Assembly: GCA_021773815.1 (NCBI GenBank)
Contig: JAJFJS010000106.1
Span: 1-57,216, forward strand
From: Gammaproteobacteria bacterium
Lineage (GTDB): Bacteria > Pseudomonadota > Gammaproteobacteria > Steroidobacterales > GCA-2729495
DNA: 57,216 nt
Reading direction: 5' to 3'
Made by a program: the position numbers and the translations under genes. The notes below the pieces were generated by a model. It searched no databases, was not told where the DNA came from, and worked only from the letters and a program-made list of their open reading frames with translations. How positions within the stretch are numbered: the stretch's first letter is position 1; every line of letters starts with the position of its first letter. Shown here in pieces: positions 40,498 through 49,793 of this stretch.

Positions 40498-42300
40498 CTA
40501 GCGTACCTGCTGCCAGACTTTTCGTGCGATATAGGCGCCGGCCAGCGGATTGTCGCTCGGCGGCTCCCACATGGCCCACGTACCGGTGTACTGAGACTGC
40601 ACCGGCGCATCGGCATCGACCGGTCCCTGTGCCGGGTCATAACCGAGATGTCCGAACTCGGACACGGCATAGGCCAGGTGCGGATCCAGCGCGCTGATCG
40701 GCTTGGTTGCCAGTGACTGCCGCTCGGGCGGGTAGGGTTGTGCGGTAGCCGGGCAACCACCCATCGCGAAACAGCAAGGCTCCGTGACCGAGTCGTCCAG
40801 ACTGCCCGGCAGGCGGCACTGCGTGTCCGCCCAGTTGCCCCAGTAGTCGGCGAACGGATGGCCGACGGCAGGATACGTGTCGTAGTCCTTGTCGTTCCAG
40901 TACAGCCAGTTCTTGTAGCCGACTTCCTTGGCGATCTGATTGGGTATCTCGACGAGACTCAGGACAGCATCGGAGAAGATCTGCGGGAATGCGATCACGA
41001 TGTGCTTGATGCCGCGATCCTTGAGTATCTCCAGCGCATCCCAATACAGGTGGCCGTCGAGTCCGTCGGGCAGAACCGCGTCGGTCTCATACAGGTAGGC
41101 TTCGCCAAGACTCTCGCCGCGCATCGCCCGGGTGCGTTCCAGCTGCGAAAACGTCGGCGGCGCCGGGATGATGTTCGGGTTGACATCCTTGCGGCCCAGC
41201 CAGGCGCCGAGGATGTTCTGCTCCTGCAGTCCCGGGAAGCGGATCTGCAGCGCATCGCGGATCTGCTCGTTCAGGATCAGCGTGTCGTCGATTTTCGGAT
41301 CGAAGAATTGCTGATCGGCACGGACATGATGGTTCATCAGGACGACGGCCTGCTCGGAGTAGGGTATATCCGCGCGCATCGTGGCGTTCACGCCCTGGAC
41401 GTACAGCCAGGCCAGCAGCGGATCCTCGACGAACGGGTTCGGCCGGCCCGCCAGTGGCACGGCGGAATCGAGCGTCGGTGCGCCCAGCGAAGCGGTCCAG
41501 CCCGCCGGTTCGACCGGGTAGGATTCCGTCATCAGGTCGGTGGGATCATTGACCCATTCGATCGTGATATCGGTGCCGTTGGCGGCGTTGTAGGCGTCGA
41601 CAACGGTGCGTGTTGCCGAGAGCTGATCGAAGGTCTTGAAGAACCGTACGCCGGTGGTTGTCGTGTCGACTATCACCAGTCGATCGATGTCATTGGTCAG
41701 CATGCGTTCTACCGCGCCGTCGACATTGAAGCGCTCCGGATCGCAACCCGGCCACGGACCACCGTCCATGAAGCTGCCGCAGTAGGTCAGCGGTGCGCCG
41801 CCGGTCACCTGCGGATTATAGATGCCCCGCGGGTTTGGCAGATCGGCCGGGTCATCGCTGATCCAGCTCATGCGGTCCGTGATGAATTGGACATCGTTCT
41901 TGTTAAACAGGTTGTGCCAGAAGGCGATGACATTGAGCGTGTTCGTCATGTCTTCGAGCTGCGCGTCGGTGATCGCATCGTAGGGGTCAGTGCCGCCGAT
42001 TCGTGCGTACTCGAAGTCGTACTTCATTGACTGTGCCTGGCCCGATTCCTCAAACAGCATGAACGGCCAGAAACCGGGGTTCCAGATTACGTTCCTGTAG
42101 ACGAAGGAATTGGGATCGTAGGAAAAGATTTGCGCGGCCGAGTCCCAGGATGCCTGTGGCCCCCAGGTTGCTGCGCCGCCGTGGACGGCATAGAGCACGC
42201 CAATGCGTTCGGTTTTGCCTTTGCCGCCGGCCTGCGCCCATCCCGAGGCGGTCAGAACCAGGCTAAGCAGGCCCAGCTTGAGTAGTTTGATGACTGACAT
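40498..42300 (-). CDS. Exported protein with a probable ferrochelatase-like fold, metal-site residues altered
   Basis: A 600-residue protein with an AAGGGGAG ribosome site and a signal peptide (LLKLGLLSLVLTASGWAQA). After it, RIGVLYAVHGGA (residues 32-43) resembles the first strand of chelatases, DRLVIVDTTTTG (206-217) the middle region, and the last third follows ferrochelatase order: AVVLMNHHV (318-326, where ferrochelatases have the catalytic histidine), an ILNEQIRDALQIRF helix, LDGHLYWDALEILKDRGIKH, and IAFPQIFSDAVLSLVEI (436-452). In ferrochelatase the last motif is SDHxETLYE; here the histidine and first glutamate are alanine and leucine. It may bind rather than metallate a tetrapyrrole in the periplasm. 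Fold assignment by eye only; the alternative is an unrelated exported protein of unknown function. Confidence 0.5.
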   Translation of the reverse strand: MSVIKLLKLGLLSLVLTASGWAQAGGKGKTERIGVLYAVHGGAATWGPQASWDSAAQIFSYDPNSFVYRNVIWNPGFWPFMLFEESGQAQSMKYDFEYARIGGTDPYDAITDAQLEDMTNTLNVIAFWHNLFNKNDVQFITDRMSWISDDPADLPNPRGIYNPQVTGGAPLTYCGSFMDGGPWPGCDPERFNVDGAVERMLTNDIDRLVIVDTTTTGVRFFKTFDQLSATRTVVDAYNAANGTDITIEWVNDPTDLMTESYPVEPAGWTASLGAPTLDSAVPLAGRPNPFVEDPLLAWLYVQGVNATMRADIPYSEQAVVLMNHHVRADQQFFDPKIDDTLILNEQIRDALQIRFPGLQEQNILGAWLGRKDVNPNIIPAPPTFSQLERTRAMRGESLGEAYLYETDAVLPDGLDGHLYWDALEILKDRGIKHIVIAFPQIFSDAVLSLVEIPNQIAKEVGYKNWLYWNDKDYDTYPAVGHPFADYWGNWADTQCRLPGSLDDSVTEPCCFAMGGCPATAQPYPPERQSLATKPISALDPHLAYAVSEFGHLGYDPAQGPVDADAPVQSQYTGTWAMWEPPSDNPLAGAYIARKVWQQVR

Positions 42301-42627
42301 GGATTCGTTCTCCCCTTAATAAATTTGCATTGCAGACGATCGAGTGGCGTTTCAAGCGGTCAAAATTTCACGGCTTCCGATCGCCGGACCGGTACTTCCA
42401 TACGTTCAACATAATCTGAACCGGTCTGATGTATCGCAGATGCAGGCAGGCTGTTGCTTGCGACGCGCCTGATGCACTCCGACAGGTCACTATTCGCACC
42501 CGAGCCGAGGACAGGCAAGGCAAAAGTCATGGGGCGGCGGGATATGTCTCGGTGTGCGCGCCGTGCCGGGTAGGGGCGGCATGAAATCCCGTTCACGTGA
42601 CATGAAATAGCACATCTGCGATGATGT
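42301..42627. other. Divergent intergenic region, no gene
   Basis: This 327-base stretch separates the exported chelatase-fold gene (minus) from the LytTR regulator gene (plus) and must hold both promoters. An ACGTTCA element near 42402 resembles half of a LytTR-binding repeat, but the second copy at the expected spacing was not found. Confidence 0.3.
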
Positions 42628-43632
42628 TTGCCGGTTGAAAAACAGAACAAAGACAAGGTGGTGCCGTTGAAATCACCGCGGCTTCCCAATCAGGTTGATT
42701 ACCTGGCGTTCTACGTCGCCATCCCGGTCCTGTTCGGCATCTGGGCTACGCCGTACATCGTGCCGCCGACCGACGTGCTCGATTTCGGTGAGCCGTTCAT
42801 CTATGTCTACGTCTGTTTCCGGGCGTTTTCCGCATGGTTGATTATTGACCTGGCCTGTCGCTGTATCGGCCATTCCGGCGCCCGGTTTCGATTCCCGTTG
42901 TGGTTAATTTTTCTGATCGGCTTCGTCGTCGCGTGCGGACCCATCATGCTGTTTGCATACGTCGCCACTGAGGTGTTTCGTCTGCGGAATCCGAACATCG
43001 CCGAATTTATCGGCCATAAGTATCTCGGCTGGAATCTCAACTACTTCTGGACCGTCTTCAAGTACGCCGGGCCTGGTTTGGTGGCCTGGTTCATCGCGGC
43101 CTACGGCTACATGAAGTTGTTCAATGTCCGGTTGTTCAGCTATGCGCCCGACCGATCAGAGGAAGATGTGCAACAGGATGATGCGCGGCAATCTGCGTCG
43201 GATCCTGACTCGGCGGCCACGGCGTTGAGTGCGTCGCTCGACCCGCTATCCGACACCGCGCCGGATGCGGTACCGAGCTTTCTGCTGAATAGCCGCTTGC
43301 CCGAAACCGCGTGCGTCTATGCGATCAAGGCCGAAGAGCACTACATTCGGATATGGACGGAAGGCGGCACGGACCTGTTGCGCCACCGGTTCAAGGATGC
43401 CGTCAATGAGATGCGGTATGCCGGCGGGCTGCAGGTGCACCGGTCCTGGTGGGTCAGGCTATCGGCCGTTGCTGAATTCCGTGCCAAGGGCAGGGCGATG
43501 GAACTGACCATCGATGCGCTGGATCTGCAGGTGCCGGTCAGCCTGTCTTATAAGCAGGCATTGCTGAATGCCCTTGAAGAGCGGGGCATGGTTGACGAGG
43601 CGGAAGACGCTGACGGTCGACTGCTGGTCTAG
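42628..43632 (+). CDS. Membrane-bound LytTR-domain transcriptional regulator
   Basis: About 334 residues. Four hydrophobic segments lie in the first 170 residues (for example YLAFYVAIPVLFGIWATPYI and PLWLIFLIGFVVACGPIMLF), followed by an acidic linker and a C-terminal LytTR DNA-binding domain from about residue 225 (ACVYAIKAEEHYIRIWTEGG, LQVHRSWWVRLSAVAEF, VPVSLSYKQALLNAL). Membrane-tethered LytTR proteins control their targets in response to signals at the membrane. The TTG at 42628 is the longest start; internal GTG codons near 42658-42661 are alternatives, so the N-terminus is uncertain. Its target may be the divergent exported gene. Confidence 0.8.
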   Translation: MPVEKQNKDKVVPLKSPRLPNQVDYLAFYVAIPVLFGIWATPYIVPPTDVLDFGEPFIYVYVCFRAFSAWLIIDLACRCIGHSGARFRFPLWLIFLIGFVVACGPIMLFAYVATEVFRLRNPNIAEFIGHKYLGWNLNYFWTVFKYAGPGLVAWFIAAYGYMKLFNVRLFSYAPDRSEEDVQQDDARQSASDPDSAATALSASLDPLSDTAPDAVPSFLLNSRLPETACVYAIKAEEHYIRIWTEGGTDLLRHRFKDAVNEMRYAGGLQVHRSWWVRLSAVAEFRAKGRAMELTIDALDLQVPVSLSYKQALLNALEERGMVDEAEDADGRLLV

Positions 43633-43686
43633 GGTCTGTTGCGACAGCCGCCGGGTGGCGGGAGAGTTCGCGACCGGATCTGCTTC

Positions 43687-45066
43687 TCAGCATTCGGTGA
43701 TGCTGACCGCCAGCCCGCCCAGGGACGTTTCCTTATATTTCTCGGACATCTCCAGGCCGGTCTGTTTCATGGCAGCGATGCAGCTGTCCAGCGGCATAAA
43801 GTGTTGACCGGAACCCCGTATCGCCAAAGATGCGGCCGTGTAGGCCTTGATGGCGCCGAAACCGTTGCGCTCGATGCACGGCACCTGGACCAGGCCACCG
43901 ACCGGGTCGCAGGTCATGCCGAGATGATGTTCGAGCGCGATTTCTGCCGCGTTTTCGATTTGCGCAGGCGTACCGCCGCGAGCCGCACACAGGCCCGCCG
44001 CGGCCATCGACGCGGCAGAACCCACTTCGCCCTGGCAGCCGACCTCGGCGCCGGAAATCGAACTGCGATACTTGATGATGCTGCCGATCGCGCTGGCCGT
44101 GAGCAGAAAGATCCGCACCTGTTCTATCGTGCCGCCCTCATGATGGATCAGGTAATAGAGGATGGCCGGTATGACACCAGCCGCGCCGTTGGTCGGCGCC
44201 GTGACGACCATATGGCCGGCGGCGTTCTCTTCGTTGACGGCCATCGCATAGGCGCACAGCCAGTCGTTCACGCTGACATTGTTGTCGGCCTGGTGCAGTT
44301 GTTCCGATAGCGATTTCGCGCGCCGTAACAGGTTGAGCCCGCCCGGCAAAGAACCCTCGGCGGCCAATCCGTTCCGCACGCAGGTCTGCATCGCCTGCCA
44401 GAGTGCGTCGAGCCCCTGATCCAGCGTCTGCCCGGATATAAATGTCAGTTCGTTGGCCCGTTTCATCGCTGCGATGGATAGACCGGTGGCGGCGGACATG
44501 GTCAGCATGGACTTGCCCGAATCGAAATCATGCGGAACGGTGATATCGGGCGCAATGCCGAGCGGTGCGATCAATTCACTGATTTCGGCAAGCGTCTTGA
44601 TGAACCCGCCGCCGATCGAGAAATAGGTTTCTGACAGCAGGACTTGCCCGGCGTCATCTTGCCACTCGAATATCATGCCGTTCGGATGTTCCGGCAGGCG
44701 AGCACCCCGATCGAAGATAATATCTTCGTCGGCAGAAAACCCGACCGTCAGTGCAGCATCGATGAACAGAGTGGTTGCCGTGCCGAGATCCGCAACCAGC
44801 GCGTCCACGTCGCGCTCGGCCAGATCCTCAGGCGTGTGGCCATGCAGGCCCAGCAGCACGGCACGGTCCGTGCCGTGGCCCTTGCCGGTTGCCGCCAGCG
44901 ATCCCTTGAGCGTGCAGCGAATGCGGGTGTGCCCACGGTGCTGCTGTGACTTGATGGTTTGTCTGGTTCGCGCGAGAAAGTCTCTGGCGGCCGCCATCGG
45001 TCCCATCGTATGTGAGCTCGACGGTCCGATACCGATCTTGAGCAGTTCCAGGACGCTGATGAACAT
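43687..45066 (-). CDS. sdaA: L-serine ammonia-lyase (iron-sulfur dependent, single-chain)
   Basis: SdaA deaminates L-serine to pyruvate and ammonia with a 4Fe-4S cluster. The 459-residue protein matches the single-chain bacterial form: [23 protein letters not shown] at the N-terminus, GPSSSHT substrate loop, GGGFI and, in the C-terminal half, [38 protein letters not shown] and [18 protein letters not shown] with the cluster cysteines. It is a housekeeping gene and marks ordinary chromosome. It converges on the LytTR gene with 54 bases between. Confidence 0.95.
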   Translation of the reverse strand: MFISVLELLKIGIGPSSSHTMGPMAAARDFLARTRQTIKSQQHRGHTRIRCTLKGSLAATGKGHGTDRAVLLGLHGHTPEDLAERDVDALVADLGTATTLFIDAALTVGFSADEDIIFDRGARLPEHPNGMIFEWQDDAGQVLLSETYFSIGGGFIKTLAEISELIAPLGIAPDITVPHDFDSGKSMLTMSAATGLSIAAMKRANELTFISGQTLDQGLDALWQAMQTCVRNGLAAEGSLPGGLNLLRRAKSLSEQLHQADNNVSVNDWLCAYAMAVNEENAAGHMVVTAPTNGAAGVIPAILYYLIHHEGGTIEQVRIFLLTASAIGSIIKYRSSISGAEVGCQGEVGSAASMAAAGLCAARGGTPAQIENAAEIALEHHLGMTCDPVGGLVQVPCIERNGFGAIKAYTAASLAIRGSGQHFMPLDSCIAAMKQTGLEMSEKYKETSLGGLAVSITEC

Positions 45067-45181
45067 CGCAGGTTTCGAGTGTCCCCGGGATTAACCGGCC
45101 AAATCAGACAAGTGGCTTCGGGTCCGTGCAGGCAATGACCGCGCGGCGGGCTCGACAGGTTCGCAACAAATCATTTGCGTG

Positions 45182-45613
45182 TCAGGCGGGTTTGAGCAGC
45201 ATCATCGAATACGTTACCAGCAGCAGCAGGAAATGGCCGATATGCAGCACCACCTGCATTCCCGACTTGATCTCGCTACCGCCGACCGAGACAACCTGGC
45301 GCTTCGGTTTCGTGACGCGTTTGAGCATGGTCAGATAAAACACCATGATCAGCAGGCTCAACCAGAGCCAGAGCTCCGACAGCGGCCAGTCGGCCATGAA
45401 CATCGCGATGATGCCGGTCAGGGCCACAAAGCCGGCGGTGATGGTTTCGATCAGCCCGACTGAATTGGCTCTGCTCAGCAGCTTGGCATTGGCCGGGTCG
45501 GCGGCCGGCTTGACCGCGATCATCACGGCCAGCAGGACCGATGTCAGCGCCAACGTCAGCAGCAGGATGGCGGTACCGGTGTGACTCAGGGTGATGATTT
45601 GATAGAAATTCAC
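45182..45613 (-). CDS. Small four-helix membrane protein of unknown function
   Basis: A 143-residue protein with a GTG start (AAGG about 9 bases upstream) and four hydrophobic segments: near residues 10-33, 55-72, 78-95 and 120-140, with a basic loop MLKRVTKPKRQ after the third. The N-terminus HTGTAILLLTLALTSVLLAVMIAV carries an early histidine. I do not recognise a named family; small proteins of this type are common beside metabolic genes. It stands alone, 115 bases upstream of sdaA on the same strand. Confidence 0.7.
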   Translation of the reverse strand: MNFYQIITLSHTGTAILLLTLALTSVLLAVMIAVKPAADPANAKLLSRANSVGLIETITAGFVALTGIIAMFMADWPLSELWLWLSLLIMVFYLTMLKRVTKPKRQVVSVGGSEIKSGMQVVLHIGHFLLLLVTYSMMLLKPA

Positions 45614-46130
45614 GACAACGAACCTTTTGTTCCTGCAACCAGCCGACAGTCCCCGTCACGGACCGGGCGTGGTCAACGTTATGCGTATTACATTGATCAA
45701 TAGAAAGCGACGAGTCCGGATCCGGCTGTCCAATCGGACGGCGAATCCATCCTGATCCGGCGATGCCGGCATCCGCTCCCTTCGCTTTCGTCGGGGATTA
45801 TACGGTGTGGCAGCCACCGCATGTACCGCTCGGGGTGCACGTTATTGGTGGGCATCCGTTTTCTCCGGCCAACGGATGGCGGCTGCGGACCGAGCGGAGC
45901 TGCGGCAGGGGATCGTCGATGGACTTGCCGGCGCACCAAGAGGTTGAGGCGTCGCCGGCTCGTCGGGCCCACGGGCTGGCGGATTGCGGGCTGCATCCGG
46001 TATTGATGAATCGACCGTGGCCGCCGGGCCTGACTCTATAATAAGTGCAGCCCGCGAGGGGGCGGGGCGAGTACGGGGCCGCCGTCAGAGGCGTGTTGCA
46101 TTTGTCAGGTTGCATAGACCGGGAGGATGG
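45614..46130. other. 517-base stretch with no convincing gene
   Basis: Several high-GC open frames exist on both strands but lack ribosome sites and read as low-complexity proline/arginine-rich sequence. An AT-rich patch near 45680-45710 may hold promoters for the small membrane protein gene. No repeat or RNA structure stood out. Confidence 0.4.
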
Positions 46131-46604
46131 GTGATCCGCATCTCAGCGATGATTTTACTGGCGATTGCTGTGTTGCTATCGAGCGGCTGCGGCGATCCGG
46201 CGGGTGCGCCGTGCGAGATCACCGATAGCGGCTTTACGGCCCGGCATGATTGCCGGAGTAAATGCCTGTCGCGCTGGACCGTGTACTGTTCGGATGAAGC
46301 GAAAATCATGCCGAAAATGTGTGCCGGGCGTGAGGGCTGCGCGCCGGGCAGTTGTCCGGCGGGCCAGTTCTGTTATCACTTCGATGACCCGTTCAATGAG
46401 GTCAGCTACTGTTTACCGGAAAACGTGTGCGGCGAGCCTCCCGATGTCGCCGGTATCAAACTATGGGAGCATCGCTCTCTGGAGCGTGCCGCTGCGATGC
46501 GGGCACGCTACGACCGGATTCGACCGGGGAAGGAAAGCACTCTTGAAGCCGGCTCAACATCTGCTGTCGGCACGGCGCAGCCGCGCGTGCCGGCCGGACG
46601 TTAA
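46131..46604 (+). CDS. Cysteine-rich predicted lipoprotein
   Basis: The GTG at 46131, with GGGAGG 5 bases upstream, gives a 157-residue protein whose first 20 residues form a lipoprotein signal with lipobox LSSGC. The mature part has about ten further cysteines in close pairs (CEITDSGFTARHDCRSKC, CSDEAKIMPKMC, CAPGSCPAGQFC, CLPENVC), suggesting disulfides. No family was recognised. Another lipoprotein gene follows after about 50 bases, and the two may be co-transcribed. Confidence 0.75.
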   Translation: MIRISAMILLAIAVLLSSGCGDPAGAPCEITDSGFTARHDCRSKCLSRWTVYCSDEAKIMPKMCAGREGCAPGSCPAGQFCYHFDDPFNEVSYCLPENVCGEPPDVAGIKLWEHRSLERAAAMRARYDRIRPGKESTLEAGSTSAVGTAQPRVPAGR

Positions 46605-46657
46605 TTCGAAATGCCAACCCGGGTATCGAAACCCGAAGACCGACAGAGGAGATGATG

Positions 46658-47179
46658 ATGCGAATCGTGATCGGGCCTGTTTTCGTTTTGCTCATTGCCA
46701 CACTGGTATCTGCCTGCGGTGGCGATGACACCAGCGAGGCACGTGAAGCGGAGATGGAAGAGTACGCGAGATCCTACGGCGTGGATGTCGATGTCGAGAT
46801 CGATGAATCGACCGGTGAAGAAAGCGTAGTCATCAACCAGGGTATCGGCGCAATGGCCGGACAGGTCGGGACCAATCTGCGGGTACCGGCCGGATTTCCC
46901 GATGATATCGTGCTGTTTCCGGGTATGAAGATCCATTCCTCAAGCGGGATTCCCCAGGGTCACACGCTGCAAGGTACGGTTGAGGGCTCGTCCGAAGATG
47001 TTGCCGAATTCTACCGGGAAGGCATGGCCAAGAAAGGCTGGCAGACAGAAGGCCCCGGGATGCAATCGCCCGCAATGCATTCGCTGCAATTCAAGAAGGA
47101 CAATCGACAGACGAACATCAGCGTCATGCCGAACGGCGAGCGCAGCACCGTGCAGATCATGACGATGAAGACCGGTTGA
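46658..47179 (+). CDS. Predicted lipoprotein of unknown function
   Basis: Three ATG codons lie in tandem at 46652, 46655 and 46658; the last is best spaced from the GAGGAG ribosome site. The 173-residue product has a lipoprotein signal with lipobox VSAC, an acidic linker, and a conserved-looking globular part (NLRVPAGFPDDIVLFPGMKI, then SSEDVAEFYREGMAKKGWQ and RSTVQIMTMKTG). The DVAEFYREGMAKKGW pattern resembles small periplasmic domains of unknown function found in many proteobacteria. It is the last gene before the tRNA fragment and island. Confidence 0.8.
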   Translation: MRIVIGPVFVLLIATLVSACGGDDTSEAREAEMEEYARSYGVDVDVEIDESTGEESVVINQGIGAMAGQVGTNLRVPAGFPDDIVLFPGMKIHSSSGIPQGHTLQGTVEGSSEDVAEFYREGMAKKGWQTEGPGMQSPAMHSLQFKKDNRQTNISVMPNGERSTVQIMTMKTG

Positions 47180-47238
47180 TCGGGATAGCGAGGATTGCAG
47201 CGGGCGCTGCTATCGATCGGAGTACACCTGAGAAATAT

Positions 47239-47283
47239 TGGCGCGCCCGGAGAGATTCGAACTCCCGACCTTCTGGTTCGTAG
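47239..47283 (-). tRNA. 3' fragment of a tRNA-Arg(ACG) gene, attachment-site remnant
   Basis: Read on the minus strand, the sequence begins in an anticodon loop CTACGAA (anticodon ACG), continues with the anticodon 3' strand CCAGA, variable loop, T arm GGGAG-TTCGAAT-CTCTC, acceptor CGGGCGC, discriminator G and CCA. The 5' half is absent: the bases to the right run into TTTTTTT instead of the matching stem. This is the pattern left when an element integrates into a tRNA 3' end. The intact gene should lie at the other end of the island, outside the window. Confidence 0.85.
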
Positions 47284-47474
47284 TTTTTTTCTGATCCATT
47301 CCCCTACATTGTTTGTTATTCATCTACGTTAAGAAACCTTTACATTAGAATCACTTGAGCATAATTTCGGCCTCAACAGGTTCACCGCGATTAACGCATA
47401 TTTCGCTAATCGGGTGCATATAGGTTGCATCAGTTGATCTGACTCGATCCGCTGGTGCCCCAGTGGAAAGGTCG

Positions 47475-48740
47475 ATGAAAAGCAATCGGTTTCGATTTAC
47501 CAAGGCATGGTTGAATGCCTTATTGGTGCCGCCGGGAGTCCGGCAACGCTTCTATTATGATGAAGCAGCGCATGGGCTATGCGTCAGCGTTACCCAGTCG
47601 GGGACCAAAGCATTCTATGTGCTGCGGAAATTCAAAGGCCGCACTGAGCGCGTGCATGTCGGTCGATACCCAGCGACAACAATTGCCCAGGCCCGCAAGC
47701 GAGCGGGCCAGATCAACAGCCAGTTCGATGCGGGACACAATGCCAACGAGATCAAGCGCCGCGAGCGCGGTGAACTGACGCTCGAGGATCTCTATGCGGA
47801 ATACATGAAAAGACATGCCTATGTGCATAATCGGCGGCCGGATTTGCCCGAGTATAACTACCGGTTATACCTTTCACATTGGGCCAAGCGGCGCCTATCG
47901 ATGATTAGCAAACTCGACGTTCAGCGCTGGCACGCCCGAACGGGGGCCGAACGCGGCGAGCGCACGGCGAATAATGCTCTGAGCCTGCTACGCGCCATAT
48001 ACAACCGCGCAATTGATTGGGATCTTTTTACCGGCATCAATCCTGCCACGGGGGTCAGACAGTTCAAGAATCGATCTCGGGACCGGTTCCTGCTGCCTGA
48101 TGAACTTAAGCGCTTTCTCGATGCCCTCAGGGAGGAGTCGAACCACACGATTCGTGATTTCATTTTGCTGTTGCTGCTGACAGGTGCGCGCAAGACCAAT
48201 GCCCTTACCATGCGCTGGAAGGATCTTAATCTCGACAGCGGTGTGTGGACGATCCCGGATACCAAGAACGGTGAGCCGCTTGTTCTGCCGCTCTCACCGC
48301 AGGCACTCACAGTTTTGCAGCAACGGGCCGCCAGAATGTCCGTGAAGTCGGAAAAAATCGTACCTATCGACAAGACTATAGGTGCCAGCATTGGAGGCCA
48401 TGACAGGCTTTTCCTTGAATCTGAATATGTATTTCCGGGAACTGGTAAATCCGGCCATCTGCAGGATCCCAAAAAGCGTTGGAAGGCTTTACTTCAGAGA
48501 GCAAACATTCAGAATTTTCGCATGCACGATTTAAGGCGTACGCATGGGAGCTATATGGCTGCAGCGGGGGTAAGTGCCCTAGTGATCGGGCGAGCCTTGG
48601 GACATAAAGATATTGCGACCACGGCCATTTATGCGCGCATCGATCTTGAGCCTGTTCGTATAGCTGCCGATCAGGCGGCTCGTATAATGCTTCAGGATAT
48701 GGAAGTATCGCTATTCACGCCCCAAGAAATACAGAAATAA
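47475..48740 (+). CDS. int: Tyrosine-type integrase (P4/prophage-like site-specific recombinase)
   Basis: A 421-residue protein. The N-terminal DUF4102-type domain is FYYDEAAHGLCVSVTQSGTK and YVLRKFKGRTERVHVGRYP, then an arm/core-binding domain, then the catalytic part with the arginine of LTGARKTNALTMRWKDLNL, the HDLRRTHGSY box (H-x-x-R), GHKD, and the nucleophile tyrosine in TTAIYARID. The start is ATG 47475 (purine-rich GGAAAGG just upstream); a GTG at 47463 would add 4 residues. It lies on the 5' side of the tRNA fragment, that is, at the end with the displaced fragment. It should catalyse insertion and excision at tRNA-Arg. Confidence 0.93.
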   Translation: MKSNRFRFTKAWLNALLVPPGVRQRFYYDEAAHGLCVSVTQSGTKAFYVLRKFKGRTERVHVGRYPATTIAQARKRAGQINSQFDAGHNANEIKRRERGELTLEDLYAEYMKRHAYVHNRRPDLPEYNYRLYLSHWAKRRLSMISKLDVQRWHARTGAERGERTANNALSLLRAIYNRAIDWDLFTGINPATGVRQFKNRSRDRFLLPDELKRFLDALREESNHTIRDFILLLLLTGARKTNALTMRWKDLNLDSGVWTIPDTKNGEPLVLPLSPQALTVLQQRAARMSVKSEKIVPIDKTIGASIGGHDRLFLESEYVFPGTGKSGHLQDPKKRWKALLQRANIQNFRMHDLRRTHGSYMAAAGVSALVIGRALGHKDIATTAIYARIDLEPVRIAADQAARIMLQDMEVSLFTPQEIQK

Positions 48741-48745
48741 AATCT

Positions 48746-49423
48746 ATGTCAGAGCAACCAGACAACCGGCTTCTTGAAGCATTTACTGAGTTCAAGAGAG
48801 TTACAGAAGAGAATGCGCTGAAAGCATCGACGGATCCGCGAAATTTGCCTGGTCATCCGGCATATGGCTATTGGTGTCTTGATTACATGCTAAGGCGGGA
48901 TATCTGGGAAATCTCGGAGGCCATTAGCCTGTTTATGGGATGCCTTCCATTTCGTCCGCTAACGGTTTCCTATCAAGATGATCTGAACCGTAAAGCGAAT
49001 CATCTGTTATCTACGATGAAGGCCTGTCAGGGCGAATCACTGACGATTCTGAATCCCGAGGATCCACCCAAGAAGTGGCGAGTGCGAGCAATCGATGTGC
49101 TCAATTGGGCGGTAGAAAAGTGCCTAGATCTACCAGATGAAATATCGAATTATCTGAAGCCAGCGAATCCCGAATCTCAACGGGACCAGACTGGTGGTTA
49201 TTCCACTCCGCTAATGGAGGCCGTTTTTACGGTGGTTGAGCAATTCTGGAGTACCTACGACCCGGATGAACCTGCGACGGCGCCAAAGCAGGCAGAAATC
49301 TTGGAATGGTTGTTGGCGAATCTTGATCTGTCCAAGACACAAGCCCGCGCAGTTGATCAAATTGCACGCGCACCAGAACGCAGAAAAGGCGGGCAAACCA
49401 AGATCATTGATACGCGCCAATAA
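48746..49423 (+). CDS. Unknown island protein downstream of the integrase
   Basis: A 225-residue soluble protein starting 5 bases after the integrase stop, so probably translated from the same message. It has the aromatic-rich HPAYGYWCLDYMLRRDIWEISEAISLFMGC and DVLNWAVEKCLDLPDEIS stretches, and a lysine-rich tail RRKGGQTKIIDTRQ. Proteins of this length often follow P4-type integrases in islands; the C-terminal third (KQAEILEWLLANLDLSKTQA) suggests a helical DNA-binding segment. No named family was recognised. Confidence 0.7.
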   Translation: MSEQPDNRLLEAFTEFKRVTEENALKASTDPRNLPGHPAYGYWCLDYMLRRDIWEISEAISLFMGCLPFRPLTVSYQDDLNRKANHLLSTMKACQGESLTILNPEDPPKKWRVRAIDVLNWAVEKCLDLPDEISNYLKPANPESQRDQTGGYSTPLMEAVFTVVEQFWSTYDPDEPATAPKQAEILEWLLANLDLSKTQARAVDQIARAPERRKGGQTKIIDTRQ

Positions 49424-49563
49424 AAGGTAATAAAAACAATTAAATAGCATCATAAATCATTGGGGCGCTTCACCTGCCCGTTACCCATCGCGGGTTCACA
49501 AGCATATCCGGGTGCGTTTCCCTTGTTTGCAGAAACTATTCTGATGAATGAGGGAATGCCCCG

Positions 49564-49767
49564 ATGCAAGACAAGCTATTACACCCCGGCCAAGTGGCTG
49601 AAGCGCTCGGTGTTTCACCACAGACTCTCGCGGTCTGGCGCTGCGAAAACCGTTATGACCTGCCTTACGTGAAAGTTGGGCGACTCGTTCGATATCGCGA
49701 CCGCGATGTTGATGCGTTCATCGAGAGCCGGACGCGCCTGCTGAAAACGCAAACCAATCGACTCTGA
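49564..49767 (+). CDS. AlpA/excisionase-like helix-turn-helix protein
   Basis: A 67-residue protein with the HTH_17 pattern: LLHPGQVAEALGVSPQTLAVWR, then LPYVKVGRLVRYRDRDVDAFIES. Such small MerR-like proteins act as excisionase or transcription activator beside a tyrosine integrase. GAGGGAA lies upstream of the ATG. The 140-base gap before it shows no gene. Confidence 0.85.
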   Translation: MQDKLLHPGQVAEALGVSPQTLAVWRCENRYDLPYVKVGRLVRYRDRDVDAFIESRTRLLKTQTNRL

Positions 49768-49793
49768 CAATCGCGTACGAGCGATCTAGGCGA

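Noticed and set aside
40738-42030. Plus-strand open frame of 430 codons
   Set aside because: It is antisense to the exported chelatase-fold gene, which has a signal peptide, ribosome site and terminator; the frame is a high-GC shadow without a ribosome site.
45763-46041. Plus-strand frame of 92 codons in the gap before the lipoprotein genes
   Set aside because: No ribosome site, proline/arginine-rich low-complexity product, and a competing minus-strand frame of equal quality.
47239-47283. Functional tRNA gene
   Set aside because: Only the 3' half from the anticodon loop onward is present; the D arm and 5' acceptor strand are missing.
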